Assembly: GCF_009729555.1 (NCBI RefSeq)
Contig: NZ_WODC01000001.1
Span: 124,001 to 188,000 of the forward strand
Reading direction: 5' to 3'
Source: Pseudodesulfovibrio alkaliphilus
Lineage (GTDB): Bacteria; Desulfobacterota; Desulfovibrionia; Desulfovibrionales; Desulfovibrionaceae
DNA length: 64,000 nt
Positions 24,366 through 32,612 of this stretch are shown piece by piece. Numbering within the stretch: the first letter of the stretch is position 1; each line of letters begins with the position of its first letter. Below the pieces are notes generated by a model. It ran no database searches and had not been told where the DNA came from. It saw nothing but the letters and a program-made list of their open reading frames with translations. Both the position numbers and the translations under genes were made by a program.

Positions 24366-24968
24366 ATGAAAAAAATCATCCTGCTCATCGCCCTGGCCCT
24401 GGCCTGCACAGCCTGCGTCAAGCTCGGCGGCAAGCCCGTCGACAAGCGATACTACCGCATCGCCCTTGCCAGGGAACAAGTCGTCCCTCCGGCCCAGGAC
24501 GGTCCGGTACTCAGCGTCCGCAGACTTTCCGTCTCGGAACTCTACAACACCCGGGAGATGGTCTACCAACTGGCCGACGGACGCATGGAGTCCGACTTTT
24601 ACAACCTCTATTTCATCACGCCGGGCATCATGCTCTCCACAGAGCTGCGCAACTGGCTGGCTGCCTCGGGCCGGTTCTCCCATGTCGTGTCTCAAGGCAG
24701 CCTGGCCGTGCCCCATCTGACACTTGAAGGTGTGGTCAACACCCTGTATGGAGACTTCGCGGCCTCGCCACCGGCAGCTGTCATATCCATGCAGTTCTTC
24801 CTGGTGGACGAATCCACCCCGGACAATGCCATCCTCTTTTCCGGCGACTATGCCCAGCGCATTCCCCTGGCCCAGCCGACCCCGGGCGAGCTGGTCAAGG
24901 CGCTGAACCAGGGTGCCGGGGCCATCTTCACCCAACTTGAACTTGATCTGGCGCAGGCGGAGTATTGA
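24366..24968 (+). CDS. ABC-type transport auxiliary lipoprotein (PqiC-like)
   Basis: A 200-residue lipoprotein with an export signal (MKKIILLIALALA) and cysteines at 14 and 17 at the cleavage region. The fold of the ABC-transport auxiliary component is suggested by YYRIALAREQVVP, LSVRRLSVSELYNTREMVYQ and RNWLAASGRFSHVV. Relatives such as PqiC sit in the outer membrane and dock the MCE barrel. The gene is 15 bases downstream of the MCE gene, so it supplies the outer-membrane end of this transporter in place of MlaA/MlaC, which are not seen here. Confidence 0.8.
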   Translation: MKKIILLIALALACTACVKLGGKPVDKRYYRIALAREQVVPPAQDGPVLSVRRLSVSELYNTREMVYQLADGRMESDFYNLYFITPGIMLSTELRNWLAASGRFSHVVSQGSLAVPHLTLEGVVNTLYGDFAASPPAAVISMQFFLVDESTPDNAILFSGDYAQRIPLAQPTPGELVKALNQGAGAIFTQLELDLAQAEY

Positions 24969-24972
24969 AACC

Positions 24973-25530
24973 ATGGGCAAACGAAAACCCCTGTATCATC
25001 CCGAGGAATTCAACGACCGGCAATACGGTCCGAGCAAGTCGCAACTCAAACGCGACAGCACAGAACTGCAAAGCCTCGGCGAGGAATTCGCCGCCCTGGG
25101 CGACAAGGTGGTCCGCGAGGCAGGGCTGCCCCCGGAGCTGGAGGCCGCCCTGCTGCTCATCCGCACCCTCACCAAGCACGAGGCGCGGCGCAGGCACCTG
25201 CAGTACGTTGGAAAACTCATGCGCTCCTTCGATACCGGGCGCATCCGCGAGATCGTGGAAGCGGCCAGACAGGGACACGCGGTACGCACCGACGCCTTCC
25301 ACCGCACCGAGAGGCTCAGGGACCGCATGGTGGACGGCGACGACGAGCTGGTGCAGCAATTCTTCACAGCCTACCCCGGCGAGGGACAGCGGCTGCGCCA
25401 GCTGGTACTGGCAGCCAGACGTGAAAAGACCGCGGGCAAGCCGCCGACCTCGGCCCGGGCCCTGTTCCGGTTGTTGCAGGGCATACCGGAAAACCTTTCG
25501 GATGAGACCGCGCCCGAACGGCAGGAATAG
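24973..25530 (+). CDS. darP: DarP/YjgA family ribosome biogenesis factor
   Basis: A 185-residue basic helical protein of the DUF615/DarP family, which binds pre-50S particles late in assembly in E. coli. Matching features are the start EEFNDRQYGPSKSQLKRDS, LQSLGEEFAAL, RRRHLQYVGKLMRSFD and the C-terminal helix with RALFRLLQGI. It starts four bases after the lipoprotein stop, so it rides on the lipid-transport transcript though unrelated in function. The N-terminal motif and length fit well. Confidence 0.88.
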   Translation: MGKRKPLYHPEEFNDRQYGPSKSQLKRDSTELQSLGEEFAALGDKVVREAGLPPELEAALLLIRTLTKHEARRRHLQYVGKLMRSFDTGRIREIVEAARQGHAVRTDAFHRTERLRDRMVDGDDELVQQFFTAYPGEGQRLRQLVLAARREKTAGKPPTSARALFRLLQGIPENLSDETAPERQE

Positions 25531-25624
25531 CGGGCAATATCCTTCCGCACCCTTGACGCGGACGGTTGCGGGATTATCTTGAGCATCAACACGTCCCCCT
25601 GACACGCACCCCAAAGGAGAGATC

Positions 25625-25894
25625 ATGGTCATTCACGAATATGCAGGCATCGTCACCGAGCTTGAGGACCACGACTGCCCGCACTGCGGCCGGGCCATGG
25701 AGCCCTGGCTCGCCCCGCCGGAAACCGGCTGGGGGGTCATCCTCATCTGCAATAACAACAACTGTCCCTTCTACCTCGGCTCCGAGGAGAACATTGAGCA
25801 CAAGCGCGACGACTCGCACCTCGGCTGCCGCTACGCCCTGGACCCGGGCAACGGTTACAAGCCGGTCAACGTCCTGGCCGTCTGCCCCCACTAG
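25625..25894 (+). CDS. Small cysteine-rich, probably zinc-binding protein
   Basis: An 89-residue protein with six cysteines (C18, C21, C42, C47, C68, C87). CPHC near residue 18 and the pair at 42 and 47 make a likely zinc knuckle of the ogr/Delta-like kind. No membrane segment or catalytic motif is visible. AAGGAG lies six bases before the ATG, and a strong terminator follows, so it is a well-formed gene. I recognise no named family; a conserved small protein of sulfate reducers is my guess. Confidence 0.65.
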   Translation: MVIHEYAGIVTELEDHDCPHCGRAMEPWLAPPETGWGVILICNNNNCPFYLGSEENIEHKRDDSHLGCRYALDPGNGYKPVNVLAVCPH

Positions 25895-25915
25895 CCCCGC
25901 TCTTTGCGGCAAGAA

Positions 25916-25951
25916 GACAAAGGCCCCGCTGAACCGGGGCCTTTGTCTTTT
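25916..25951 (+). terminator. Intrinsic terminator after the Cys-rich gene
   Basis: A perfect 13-bp stem (25916-25928 with 25935-25947) with a six-base loop, followed by four T residues. It closes the lipid-transport/darP/Cys-rich group. Confidence 0.9.
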
Positions 25952-26049
25952 CCGATGGCAGCTATGGCAAAAAATGATGTCGGTTTGTGTTCCCAAGTCC
26001 GCCTGACAGATGATAGACCTCCCTACAAACTGGCGAAAAGGATGGAACA

Positions 26050-26955
26050 ATGACGCTGACGCAAGGCAAGGGGCTGGCGTTCGTGGCGCTGCTGACCGGC
26101 GTGACCCTGTGGGCCAGCTCGTTCGTGGTGCTTAAGGTCGCCTTCACCCGGTTCGACCCCATGGTGGTCATTTTCGGGCGCATGGCCGTGGCCTCGCTCT
26201 GTTTCCTCCTTGTCGCCAGGCATCTCGCCCGTACGGTGGATTATCGCCCGGGAGACTGGAAACCGCTGCTGTTCATGGGCTTTTGCGAACCGGGGCTCTA
26301 TTTCATCTTTGAGGCCATGGCCCTGACCTACACCGACGCCTCCCAGGCAGGCATGATCTGCGCCCTGCTGCCGCTCATGGTGGCCGTGGGTGCGCGCTTC
26401 CACCTGGGCGAGCGCATCTCGCGGCGGACGCTCTCGGGTTTTGTTCTGGCCATCGCGGGCGCTGTGGCGCTGTCGGCGGCGGCAAAACCCAGCATCAGCG
26501 CCCCCAACCCTGCCCTTGGCAATTTCCTCGAATTCATGGCCATGGTCTGCGCCACCGGCTACATGGTCACTCTCAAAGGCCTCACCCCTCGCTACAACCC
26601 TTGGTTCCTGACCATGATCCAGGCGTTCATCGGGTCCATCTTCTACTTTCCGCTGCTTTTTCTGCCCACCACGACCCTTCCGGCCACCTTGGATCCGGTC
26701 GGCATCGGCTCCATTGTCTTTCTTGGCGTGTTCGTCACCATCCTGGCCTACGGCTCGTACAACTTCGGCATGTCCAAGATTCCGGCCAGTCAGGCATCCG
26801 CATTTGTCAACCTGATCCCGGTGATCACCCTGGTTTTCGGCTGGTTCTTCCTGGGCGAACTGCTGACCCCCTTCCAGTACGCGGCCTCGGCTGTGGTCCT
26901 TGCCGGAGTGTTCCTCAGCCAGGACCGCAAGCGCCCGGCTCCTTCGGCCGCGTGA
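26050..26955 (+). CDS. EamA-family (DMT superfamily) transporter
   Basis: Inner-membrane transporter of 301 residues with about ten helices in two EamA repeats (residues about 8-145 and 155-292). Repeat 1 begins AFVALLTGVTLWASSFVVLK with the W-x-S-x-F pattern of the family; repeat 2 contains LEFMAMVCATGYMVTLKG and VNLIPVITLVFGWFFLGE, the classic terminal motif. Members export amino acids and other metabolites; this one's substrate is unknown. Its last 41 bases overlap the 3' end of mqnD on the other strand. Confidence 0.9.
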   Translation: MTLTQGKGLAFVALLTGVTLWASSFVVLKVAFTRFDPMVVIFGRMAVASLCFLLVARHLARTVDYRPGDWKPLLFMGFCEPGLYFIFEAMALTYTDASQAGMICALLPLMVAVGARFHLGERISRRTLSGFVLAIAGAVALSAAAKPSISAPNPALGNFLEFMAMVCATGYMVTLKGLTPRYNPWFLTMIQAFIGSIFYFPLLFLPTTTLPATLDPVGIGSIVFLGVFVTILAYGSYNFGMSKIPASQASAFVNLIPVITLVFGWFFLGELLTPFQYAASAVVLAGVFLSQDRKRPAPSAA

Positions 26956-27790
26956 TGAACACCGAGTCAGGCCCGGTCCGCCGCGCCCGAGGCGCTGCCT
27001 CGACCAAAAGGCGGCTCATGGCCCGTTCACCGGCCTCACCCACGTCCAGGCTGTAGCCGGTCACGAATGTCTCGATATGCCGGTGGATGACCGCGTCATC
27101 CATCTCCTGGGCATGAGTTTTGACATACTCCCACGCTCTCTGCGGGTTGGCCCGGGCGGCCAGCAGGCTCTCGCGGATCGCCTCGTTCATGGACAAGGCC
27201 GCCTCCCTGCCCAGAGACCGGCGCATGGCGATGGCCCCCAGGGGAATGGGCAGCCCAGAATGCGCCTCCCACCACGCCCCCAGGTCCAGGATGCGCAAAA
27301 GCCCCTTGGACGCATAGGTGAAACGCCCCTCGTGGATGACCACTCCGGCGTCCACCCGCCCGGCGGCCACGGCGTCCATGACCTCGTCAAAGACCATGGG
27401 CACGGCCTCGACGGAAATCCCGGCCTCGCGGCAGCACAGGCCAAAGAGCAGCGCACCCGTGGTCATGCGACCCGGAATGGCCACCCGTCCGCCGTCCAGG
27501 GCGGCCAGACCGTCCTTGGCGCAGCGCCCCACCAGCACAGGGCCGACGCCATGCCCCATGGCCCCGCCCGCCCGAAGCAGCACATACTCGTCCAGAATCC
27601 CGGCCACTGCCGCGGCCGAAACCTTGACCACATCCAACCGCCCGGCGGCAGCCATGGCGTTGAGCTCCTCAACGTCCGCCAAGGTGACTTCCAAACCGCC
27701 GGACCAGGGGACAATCCCGGCAGCCAGGGCATGAAAGATGAAAGTGTCGTTGGGGCACGGCGAATAACCGATTTTGAGCGCTTCAGCCAT
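26915..27790 (-). CDS. mqnD: 1,4-dihydroxy-6-naphthoate synthase MqnD
   Basis: Converts cyclic dehypoxanthinylfutalosine to 1,4-dihydroxy-6-naphthoate in the futalosine route to menaquinone. The 291-residue enzyme has the periplasmic-binding-like fold of the family: SPCPNDTFIFHAL at the start, VVKVSAAAVA, GPVLVGR, GRMTTGALLFGL and VIHEGRFTY with the catalytic-region His. The start at 27790 gives the canonical LKIGYSPCPN beginning; the open frame upstream runs into the tetR promoter. It is divergent from tetR-mqnE-mqnC-mqnA and converges on the EamA gene. Confidence 0.92.
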   Translation of the reverse strand: MAEALKIGYSPCPNDTFIFHALAAGIVPWSGGLEVTLADVEELNAMAAAGRLDVVKVSAAAVAGILDEYVLLRAGGAMGHGVGPVLVGRCAKDGLAALDGGRVAIPGRMTTGALLFGLCCREAGISVEAVPMVFDEVMDAVAAGRVDAGVVIHEGRFTYASKGLLRILDLGAWWEAHSGLPIPLGAIAMRRSLGREAALSMNEAIRESLLAARANPQRAWEYVKTHAQEMDDAVIHRHIETFVTGYSLDVGEAGERAMSRLLVEAAPRARRTGPDSVFITRPKEPGACGPG

Positions 27791-27827
27791 CCTTGTCCTC
27801 TTTGGTCGCTTACACGGTTTCATCAGG

Positions 27828-27856
27828 TTGACAGGCCAGCTGGGCACGGATACACA
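27828..27856 (+). promoter_or_regulatory. Putative promoter of tetR-mqnECA
   Basis: TTGACA (27828-27833), 17 bases, TACACA (27851-27856). The perfect -35 and ideal spacing support it; the -10 is moderate. The transcript would start next to the inverted repeat at 27859-27874 and reach the tetR ATG at 27913. Confidence 0.55.
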
Positions 27857-27858
27857 GA

Positions 27859-27874
27859 GTGACCACCTGGTCAC
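27859..27874. promoter_or_regulatory. Inverted-repeat operator GTGACCA-CC-TGGTCAC
   Basis: Perfect 7-bp arms with a 2-base centre, three bases after the putative -10 and 39 bases before the tetR start. Size and symmetry suit a TetR dimer. It most likely mediates autorepression and, being in the divergent spacer, could also act on mqnD. Confidence 0.6.
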
Positions 27875-27912
27875 CACTACCGGACCCGACCCGCAAGGGC
27901 AAGCAGGAACAC

Positions 27913-28584
27913 ATGGAATCCCGAAACCGGACCTTTGAAAACCTTCCCGGCGACAAACGCGAGCGCGTGCTGGCCGAGGCAACGCGGGAATTTGCCGAGC
28001 ACGGCTACCACCAGGCAAGCGTGAACCGCATGGTGCAGCGGCTGGGCATCGCCAAGGGGTCGCTCTTCAAGTATTTCGGCTCCAAACAGGGCATCTTCGA
28101 GTACCTTTTCAGTCAGACCGTAGCCGAGTTCAAAAAGCCCCTCAAGGCCATCAGGGACGACGAAAGCGGAGATCTCTTCGAGCGCATCGAGCGGACCCTG
28201 TTGGCCGGTGCCGAGTTCGTGACCGCCCATCCTCTGGTCTACGGCATCTATCTCAAGATGGTCTACCAGCAGGGGTTCCCCATGCGCGACACCTTTCTGG
28301 GCGAAATCCGCACGGCCTCCGACAAGTATCTGCGCACCCTGGTGGCCAACGCCGCCGCCACGGGCCAACTCCGCCCGGACATAGACCAGGGCATGGCTGC
28401 GCTCCATCTGGACGCGGTAATGGACCGCTTTCTCCAGTCCTGCGCCGTCCCGGCCCTCAACCCCGGCGGAGGAGACATCCCGGACCGGGAAACCACCCGG
28501 ACCAGGGCCAGGGCCGTGGCCGATTTCCTGCGCCGCGGACTCGGCGCCCACTCTGCAAATTCCGAGGAACACCGATGCAGATAG
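27913..28584 (+). CDS. TetR/AcrR family transcriptional regulator
   Basis: A 223-residue repressor. The N-terminal HTH spans about residues 15-60 (KRERVLAEATREFAEHGYHQ, ASVNRMVQRLGIAKGSLFKYF, F-x-SKQGIFEYLF), and an all-helical ligand domain follows with no named signature. AGGAAC lies before ATG 27913. It overlaps the start of mqnE by ten bases, so it is translated with the menaquinone enzymes, and a perfect inverted repeat lies at its own promoter. This suggests control of menaquinone synthesis by an unknown small ligand; many TetR neighbours instead control unrelated genes. Confidence 0.88.
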   Translation: MESRNRTFENLPGDKRERVLAEATREFAEHGYHQASVNRMVQRLGIAKGSLFKYFGSKQGIFEYLFSQTVAEFKKPLKAIRDDESGDLFERIERTLLAGAEFVTAHPLVYGIYLKMVYQQGFPMRDTFLGEIRTASDKYLRTLVANAAATGQLRPDIDQGMAALHLDAVMDRFLQSCAVPALNPGGGDIPDRETTRTRARAVADFLRRGLGAHSANSEEHRCR

Positions 28585-29669
28585 TAAAAAGCGACTTCTT
28601 CAAGAACATGGGCCTGGGCGACATCCGCGCCAAGATCGAAGCGGGCGAGCGGCTTTCCCCTGACGACGGAATGCGTCTCTTCGACTGTCCCGAGCCCCTG
28701 GCCGTGGGCGCCCTGGCCCAGCGCGTACGCACCCGGCTACACGGCCACAAGGCCTTCTACGTGGTCAACCGCCACATCAACTACACCAACATCTGCGTCA
28801 ACGGCTGCGCCTTCTGTGCCTATCAACGCGAAGAGGGCCAGCCCGGCGGATTCGTCCTCTCCCCGGACGAAGTGCTGACCCGCATCGACGCCTCGCCCCT
28901 GCCACCGCGTGAAATCCATATCGTGGGTGGCTGCCACCCCGGCCTCGGCCTCGACTACTTCGAGACCCTGCTGCGCACCCTGCGCCAGCGTCTGCCCGAG
29001 GCCGTGCTCAAATGCTTCACCGCAGTGGAAATCGCCCATTTCGCCAGGATCGAAAGCATGACCACCCGCCAGGTGCTGGAACGCCTCCGGGCCGCCGGAC
29101 TGGGCATGCTCCCCGGCGGCGGGGCCGAGATCTTCGCCCCGGCCGTGCGCCAGCGCATCTGCCCGCGCAAATCCACGGCCGACGAATGGCTGGCCATCCA
29201 CGAGGAGGCCCACGGCCTGGGCATCAAGACCAACTGCACCATGCTCTTCGGCCATGTCGAATCCCGGGCCGACCGCCTGGACCACCTTATCCGGCTGCGT
29301 GAAAGCCAGGATCGAAGCCACGGCTACACCTGCTTCATCCCCCTGCCCTTTCTCACCGAAAACAGCCGACTGGCCATCGACAACCCCCTCACCGGGCTCG
29401 AGGAGTTGCGCACCATCGCCGTCAGCCGCCTGATGCTCGACAACATCCCGCACATCAAGGCCTACTGGGTCATGCTCGGGGTCAAGCAGGCCCAGGCCGC
29501 CCTCAAATTCGGGGCCGACGACTTCGACGGCACCGTGGTCGAGGAAAAGATCGGCCACGAGGCCGGAGCCGACAGCGAGCAAGGGCTGACCCGCGCCGAG
29601 CTCGAAGCCATGATCCGTGGCTGCGGCTGCACTCCCGTGGAACGCGACGCGTTTTTCAACGAGATATAG
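28575..29669 (+). CDS. mqnE: Aminodeoxyfutalosine synthase MqnE (radical SAM)
   Basis: Joins 3-[(1-carboxyvinyl)oxy]benzoate to the adenosyl group of SAM to make 6-amino-6-deoxyfutalosine. The cluster motif is C74-x3-C78-x2-C81 (CVNGCAFC), after NRHINYTNI; LPGGGAEIF and the C-terminal MLGVKQAQAALKFGADDFDG with VEEKIGHEAG mark MqnE rather than MqnC. Length 364 fits. The start overlaps tetR by ten bases. Intermediates then need a nucleosidase (or deaminase plus MqnB), which is not in this window, before MqnC. Confidence 0.93.
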   Translation: MQIVKSDFFKNMGLGDIRAKIEAGERLSPDDGMRLFDCPEPLAVGALAQRVRTRLHGHKAFYVVNRHINYTNICVNGCAFCAYQREEGQPGGFVLSPDEVLTRIDASPLPPREIHIVGGCHPGLGLDYFETLLRTLRQRLPEAVLKCFTAVEIAHFARIESMTTRQVLERLRAAGLGMLPGGGAEIFAPAVRQRICPRKSTADEWLAIHEEAHGLGIKTNCTMLFGHVESRADRLDHLIRLRESQDRSHGYTCFIPLPFLTENSRLAIDNPLTGLEELRTIAVSRLMLDNIPHIKAYWVMLGVKQAQAALKFGADDFDGTVVEEKIGHEAGADSEQGLTRAELEAMIRGCGCTPVERDAFFNEI

Positions 29670-29677
29670 GGTGCCCC

Positions 29678-29716
29678 CGGCCACCCCATCCCTCCCCTTT
29701 CCCAAACTTTTTGGCG
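29678..29716. repeat. Dispersed intergenic repeat, copy B
   Basis: CCACCCCATCCC, CTCCCCTTTCCC, AAACTTTTTGG resembles copy A at 9731-9766. It lies between mqnE and mqnC, next to a run of nine G, and leaves the mqnC Shine-Dalgarno (GAGAGGAAGG) intact. Confidence 0.5.
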
Positions 29717-29742
29717 GGGGGGGAAAAGAACGAGAGGAAGGA

Positions 29743-30816
29743 ATGAACGTGATGGAGAGAGTTTTCGGGAAGGTGCTGGGCGGGGAGCGGATCGGGGCAG
29801 AGGAAGCCATGATCCTGCACGATCAAGCCGAGCTGGCCGACCTGGGATGGCTGGCCCACCGGGTGCGGCTGGCCAGGCACCCCGAGCCGGTGGTCACCTA
29901 TGTGGTGGACCGCAACATCAATTATTCCAATATCTGCGTGTGCTGCTGCACCTTTTGCGCGTTCTATCGCGAGCCGGGCCAGGAGGGCGGCTATGTGCTC
30001 TCGTTCGACGAGATCAGCCGCAAGATCGAGGAGACCGTCACCCTGGGCGGCACACAGATCCTGATGCAGGGCGGACATCATCCGCACCTGCCCCTTTCCT
30101 GGTACGAGGAGATGCTGGCCCACATCAAGGCCCACCACGCCATCCACATCCATGCCTTCTCGCCCCCGGAGATCGTCTTCATCAGCGAGCTTGAGCGCAT
30201 CCCGGTGGCCGAGGTCATCAGGCGGCTACGCAAGGCCGGGCTCGACTCCATCCCCGGCGGCGGGGCCGAAATCCTGGTGGACGAGGTCCGCTCCCGGGTC
30301 GCGCCCAACAAGTGTCCGGCCGGGCAGTGGCTGGCGGTCATGGAGGAGGCCCATGCCCAGGGGCTGCGCACCACGGCCACCATGATGTTCGGCCATCTGG
30401 AGAGCGTGGAGCAGCGCGTGGCGCACATGCTGGCCGTGCGCGAGGTGCAGGACCGCACTGGAGGCTTCACCGCCTTCATCCCCTGGACCTTCCAGCCCGA
30501 CCGCACCGCCCTGAGCCATTGCCGCAAACTGACCAGCGTGGAGTACCTGCGCACCCTGGCGCTGTCGCGCATCCTGCTGGACAACGTGGACAACATCCAG
30601 GTCTCTTGGGTGACCATGGGGCCAAAAATCGCCCAGCTCGCCCTCTTCTTCGGCGGCAACGACTTCGGCTCCACCATGATCGAGGAGAACGTGGTCAGGG
30701 CCGCTGGCGTCTCCTTCAGCCTCTCGCGCCAGGAGATCCACCGTCTCGTGGAAGACGCCGGGTTCACGCCCAGGCAGCGGACCATGAACTACGCCCTGGT
30801 GGAGACCCGGCCATGA
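29743..30816 (+). CDS. mqnC: Cyclic dehypoxanthinylfutalosine synthase MqnC (radical SAM)
   Basis: Cyclises dehypoxanthine futalosine to the spiro compound used by MqnD. The 357-residue protein has the radical SAM motif C65-x3-C69-x2-C72 within NICVCCCTFCAFYRE; C67 and C68 are extra cysteines between the ligands. HAFSPPEIVFIS, IPGGGAEILVDEVR and the C-terminal NDFGSTMIEENVV identify MqnC. AGGAAGG precedes ATG 29743. It overlaps mqnA by ATGA, so the two are translationally coupled. Confidence 0.93.
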   Translation: MNVMERVFGKVLGGERIGAEEAMILHDQAELADLGWLAHRVRLARHPEPVVTYVVDRNINYSNICVCCCTFCAFYREPGQEGGYVLSFDEISRKIEETVTLGGTQILMQGGHHPHLPLSWYEEMLAHIKAHHAIHIHAFSPPEIVFISELERIPVAEVIRRLRKAGLDSIPGGGAEILVDEVRSRVAPNKCPAGQWLAVMEEAHAQGLRTTATMMFGHLESVEQRVAHMLAVREVQDRTGGFTAFIPWTFQPDRTALSHCRKLTSVEYLRTLALSRILLDNVDNIQVSWVTMGPKIAQLALFFGGNDFGSTMIEENVVRAAGVSFSLSRQEIHRLVEDAGFTPRQRTMNYALVETRP

Positions 30817-31634
30817 CCATACGCATCGGCAAGATCGGCTACCTCAACGTGCTGCCCATATACCACCCGCTGGAAACCGGGGAGATCGCCAACGACTTCT
30901 CTATCGTGTCCGGACCGCCCTCGGCCCTGAACCAGCTCATGGACGCTGGGCGGCTCGACGTTTCAGCCGCTTCGAGCATCGAGTACGCCAGGCATCCAGA
31001 CAAATATCTGCTCCTGCCTGACATCGCCATCGGCAGCCGCGGGCCGGTGCAGAGCGTGTTGCTCCTCAGCCGCGGGCCGGTGGACTCACTGCACGGCGAA
31101 ACCATTGTGGTCAGCGCCCAGACCCACACCTCGGCCGCCCTGCTTCGCGTCCTGCTGGCCGAGTGGAAAATCAGAACGAACTTCGTCACTGGCGATGCCA
31201 CGGCTATCCTCTCGCGGGGGGAACGGCCGCAGGCCATCCTGTGCATCGGCGACGAAGCCCTCAACCTGCGCTTTCACCCGGACTATCCGGTGCGGACCGA
31301 TCTCGGCGAGGCATGGCGCACCCTGACCGGCATGCCCTTCATCTTCGGGGTGTGGATCGCCCGGCGCGACAGCCTGGACAGGAGCGGACAGGCCGTTCGC
31401 CGGGCCTGCGACACTCTGATCAGGGCAAAGGTCTGGGGCCAGACCAACATCGCCTCCATGTGCGCCCTGGCCGCCGAGCGCAGCTGCCTGAGCCGGGAAG
31501 AGCTGCGCTCATACTTCGACGGGCTGGTCTACGACCTGGGCGAGGCAGAGAAACAAGGCATGACCCGCTTCTATCGCCATCTGGCCGAGCATGGAATCAT
31601 CGAGGACGTGCCCTCCCTGAACTTCCTCGCCTGA
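30813..31634 (+). CDS. mqnA: Chorismate dehydratase MqnA
   Basis: First enzyme of the futalosine pathway: dehydrates chorismate to 3-[(1-carboxyvinyl)oxy]benzoate. The 273-residue protein shows the family features RIGKIGYLNVLPIYHPL, GPPSALNQLMDAGRLDVSAASS, SVLLLSR, TSAALLRVLL and LTGMPFIFGVWIAR. The ATG overlaps the mqnC stop. It is the last gene of the tetR-mqnE-mqnC-mqnA group and is followed by a terminator. Confidence 0.93.
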   Translation: MTIRIGKIGYLNVLPIYHPLETGEIANDFSIVSGPPSALNQLMDAGRLDVSAASSIEYARHPDKYLLLPDIAIGSRGPVQSVLLLSRGPVDSLHGETIVVSAQTHTSAALLRVLLAEWKIRTNFVTGDATAILSRGERPQAILCIGDEALNLRFHPDYPVRTDLGEAWRTLTGMPFIFGVWIARRDSLDRSGQAVRRACDTLIRAKVWGQTNIASMCALAAERSCLSREELRSYFDGLVYDLGEAEKQGMTRFYRHLAEHGIIEDVPSLNFLA

Positions 31635-31643
31635 AACGACCAC

Positions 31644-31680
31644 GCAAAAGACCCGAACGATGACCGTCCGGGTCTTTGCA
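31644..31680 (+). terminator. Terminator after mqnA
   Basis: AAAGACCCG (31647-31655) pairs with CGGGTCTTT (31669-31677), with outer GC/GC pairs around a bulge. It lies between mqnA and the converging LysR gene and is flanked by A-rich and T-containing ends, so it may act in both directions. Confidence 0.75.
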
Positions 31681-31697
31681 CGCCCATGCCAGTCCTG

Positions 31698-32591
31698 TCA
31701 GCGGCCCAGGCAATGGTCCACGAACGCGTTGTAGGCCGGAAACATCTGGCGCTCCCTGTGATGGACGAGGAAGAAACGGCGGCGCCCCACCAGCTCGGGC
31801 ACATCAAGCCGCACCAGAGCTCCGCTCTCAACCATCTGACGGGTGGCAAGGCGGGAAGTGACGCTTAGTCCCGCCCCGCTCAACACATGGGCCACGGCCT
31901 CGCAGGTTCCATCAACCCAACAGCGGACGTTGATGTCCTGCAGGCACAAGCCCAGACCGGCCAGGGCATCTTCCAACACCCGCCGGGTAGCAGATCCGTG
32001 CTCCCGCATCACCCACGGCAGCCCTGCAAGCTCGCGCACGGACACCGGCCCTGCCCCACCGGGGAGCCACGGAGCGCTGCTAGATGCAACCACTACGGTC
32101 TCGTCCTCAAGCAGGGGATGCGCGGTCAATTCATCGGACTCGGGCCGATGGCCCATCATGCCAAGAACCCACTGCCCATCGGCAACCCGCGCCGCCACCT
32201 CGGACGAATCGCCGGTCTGGACGCGAAAAGAAACCAGAGGATAGCGCGAGCTGAATCCGGCCAGAAATCCGGGGAGAATGTGATGGGCCGGGATGGTGCT
32301 GCAGCCGATGACAAGCTCGCCGACCACTTGATCGCGCAATATTTCGATGCTGTCCCGCGCCTGCCGCACATGGCTGAAGATGGCCTGGGCGCTGCGGTAG
32401 AGAATATCGCCAGCCTGCGTTGCCAGCACCCGGCGTCCCAGGCGGTCAAAAAGCCGGACTCCGAGCTCGGCCTCCAGGTTGGCCACATGGGAACTGATGG
32501 TCGGCTGCGAAAGAAACATCGCTTCTCCCGCCTTGGAAAAGCTCTGTGTCTCGTAGACATGGCAGAACGCCTCAAGCTTGCGGATATCCAT
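31698..32591 (-). CDS. LysR-family transcriptional regulator
   Basis: A 297-residue regulator: N-terminal winged helix MDIRKLEAFCHVYETQSFSK, SQPTISSHVANLEAELGVRLFDR (given in two parts), and a two-lobed effector domain from about 90 (LVIGCSTIPAHHILPGFLAGF). The sequence resembles the LysR group described as selenium-metabolism-associated in Desulfovibrio-type bacteria, but no selenium gene lies in the window, so this is only a possibility. It is convergent with mqnA. ATG 32591 gives the canonical start; an upstream start would overlap the rplQ terminator. Confidence 0.88.
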   Translation of the reverse strand: MDIRKLEAFCHVYETQSFSKAGEAMFLSQPTISSHVANLEAELGVRLFDRLGRRVLATQAGDILYRSAQAIFSHVRQARDSIEILRDQVVGELVIGCSTIPAHHILPGFLAGFSSRYPLVSFRVQTGDSSEVAARVADGQWVLGMMGHRPESDELTAHPLLEDETVVVASSSAPWLPGGAGPVSVRELAGLPWVMREHGSATRRVLEDALAGLGLCLQDINVRCWVDGTCEAVAHVLSGAGLSVTSRLATRQMVESGALVRLDVPELVGRRRFFLVHHRERQMFPAYNAFVDHCLGR

Positions 32592-32612
32592 GCTTCCTCC
32601 CTGCTCCCAATG

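Noticed and set aside
31698-32591. Specific selenium-metabolism role for the LysR protein
   Set aside because: Only a remembered resemblance supports this; no selenium gene is near.
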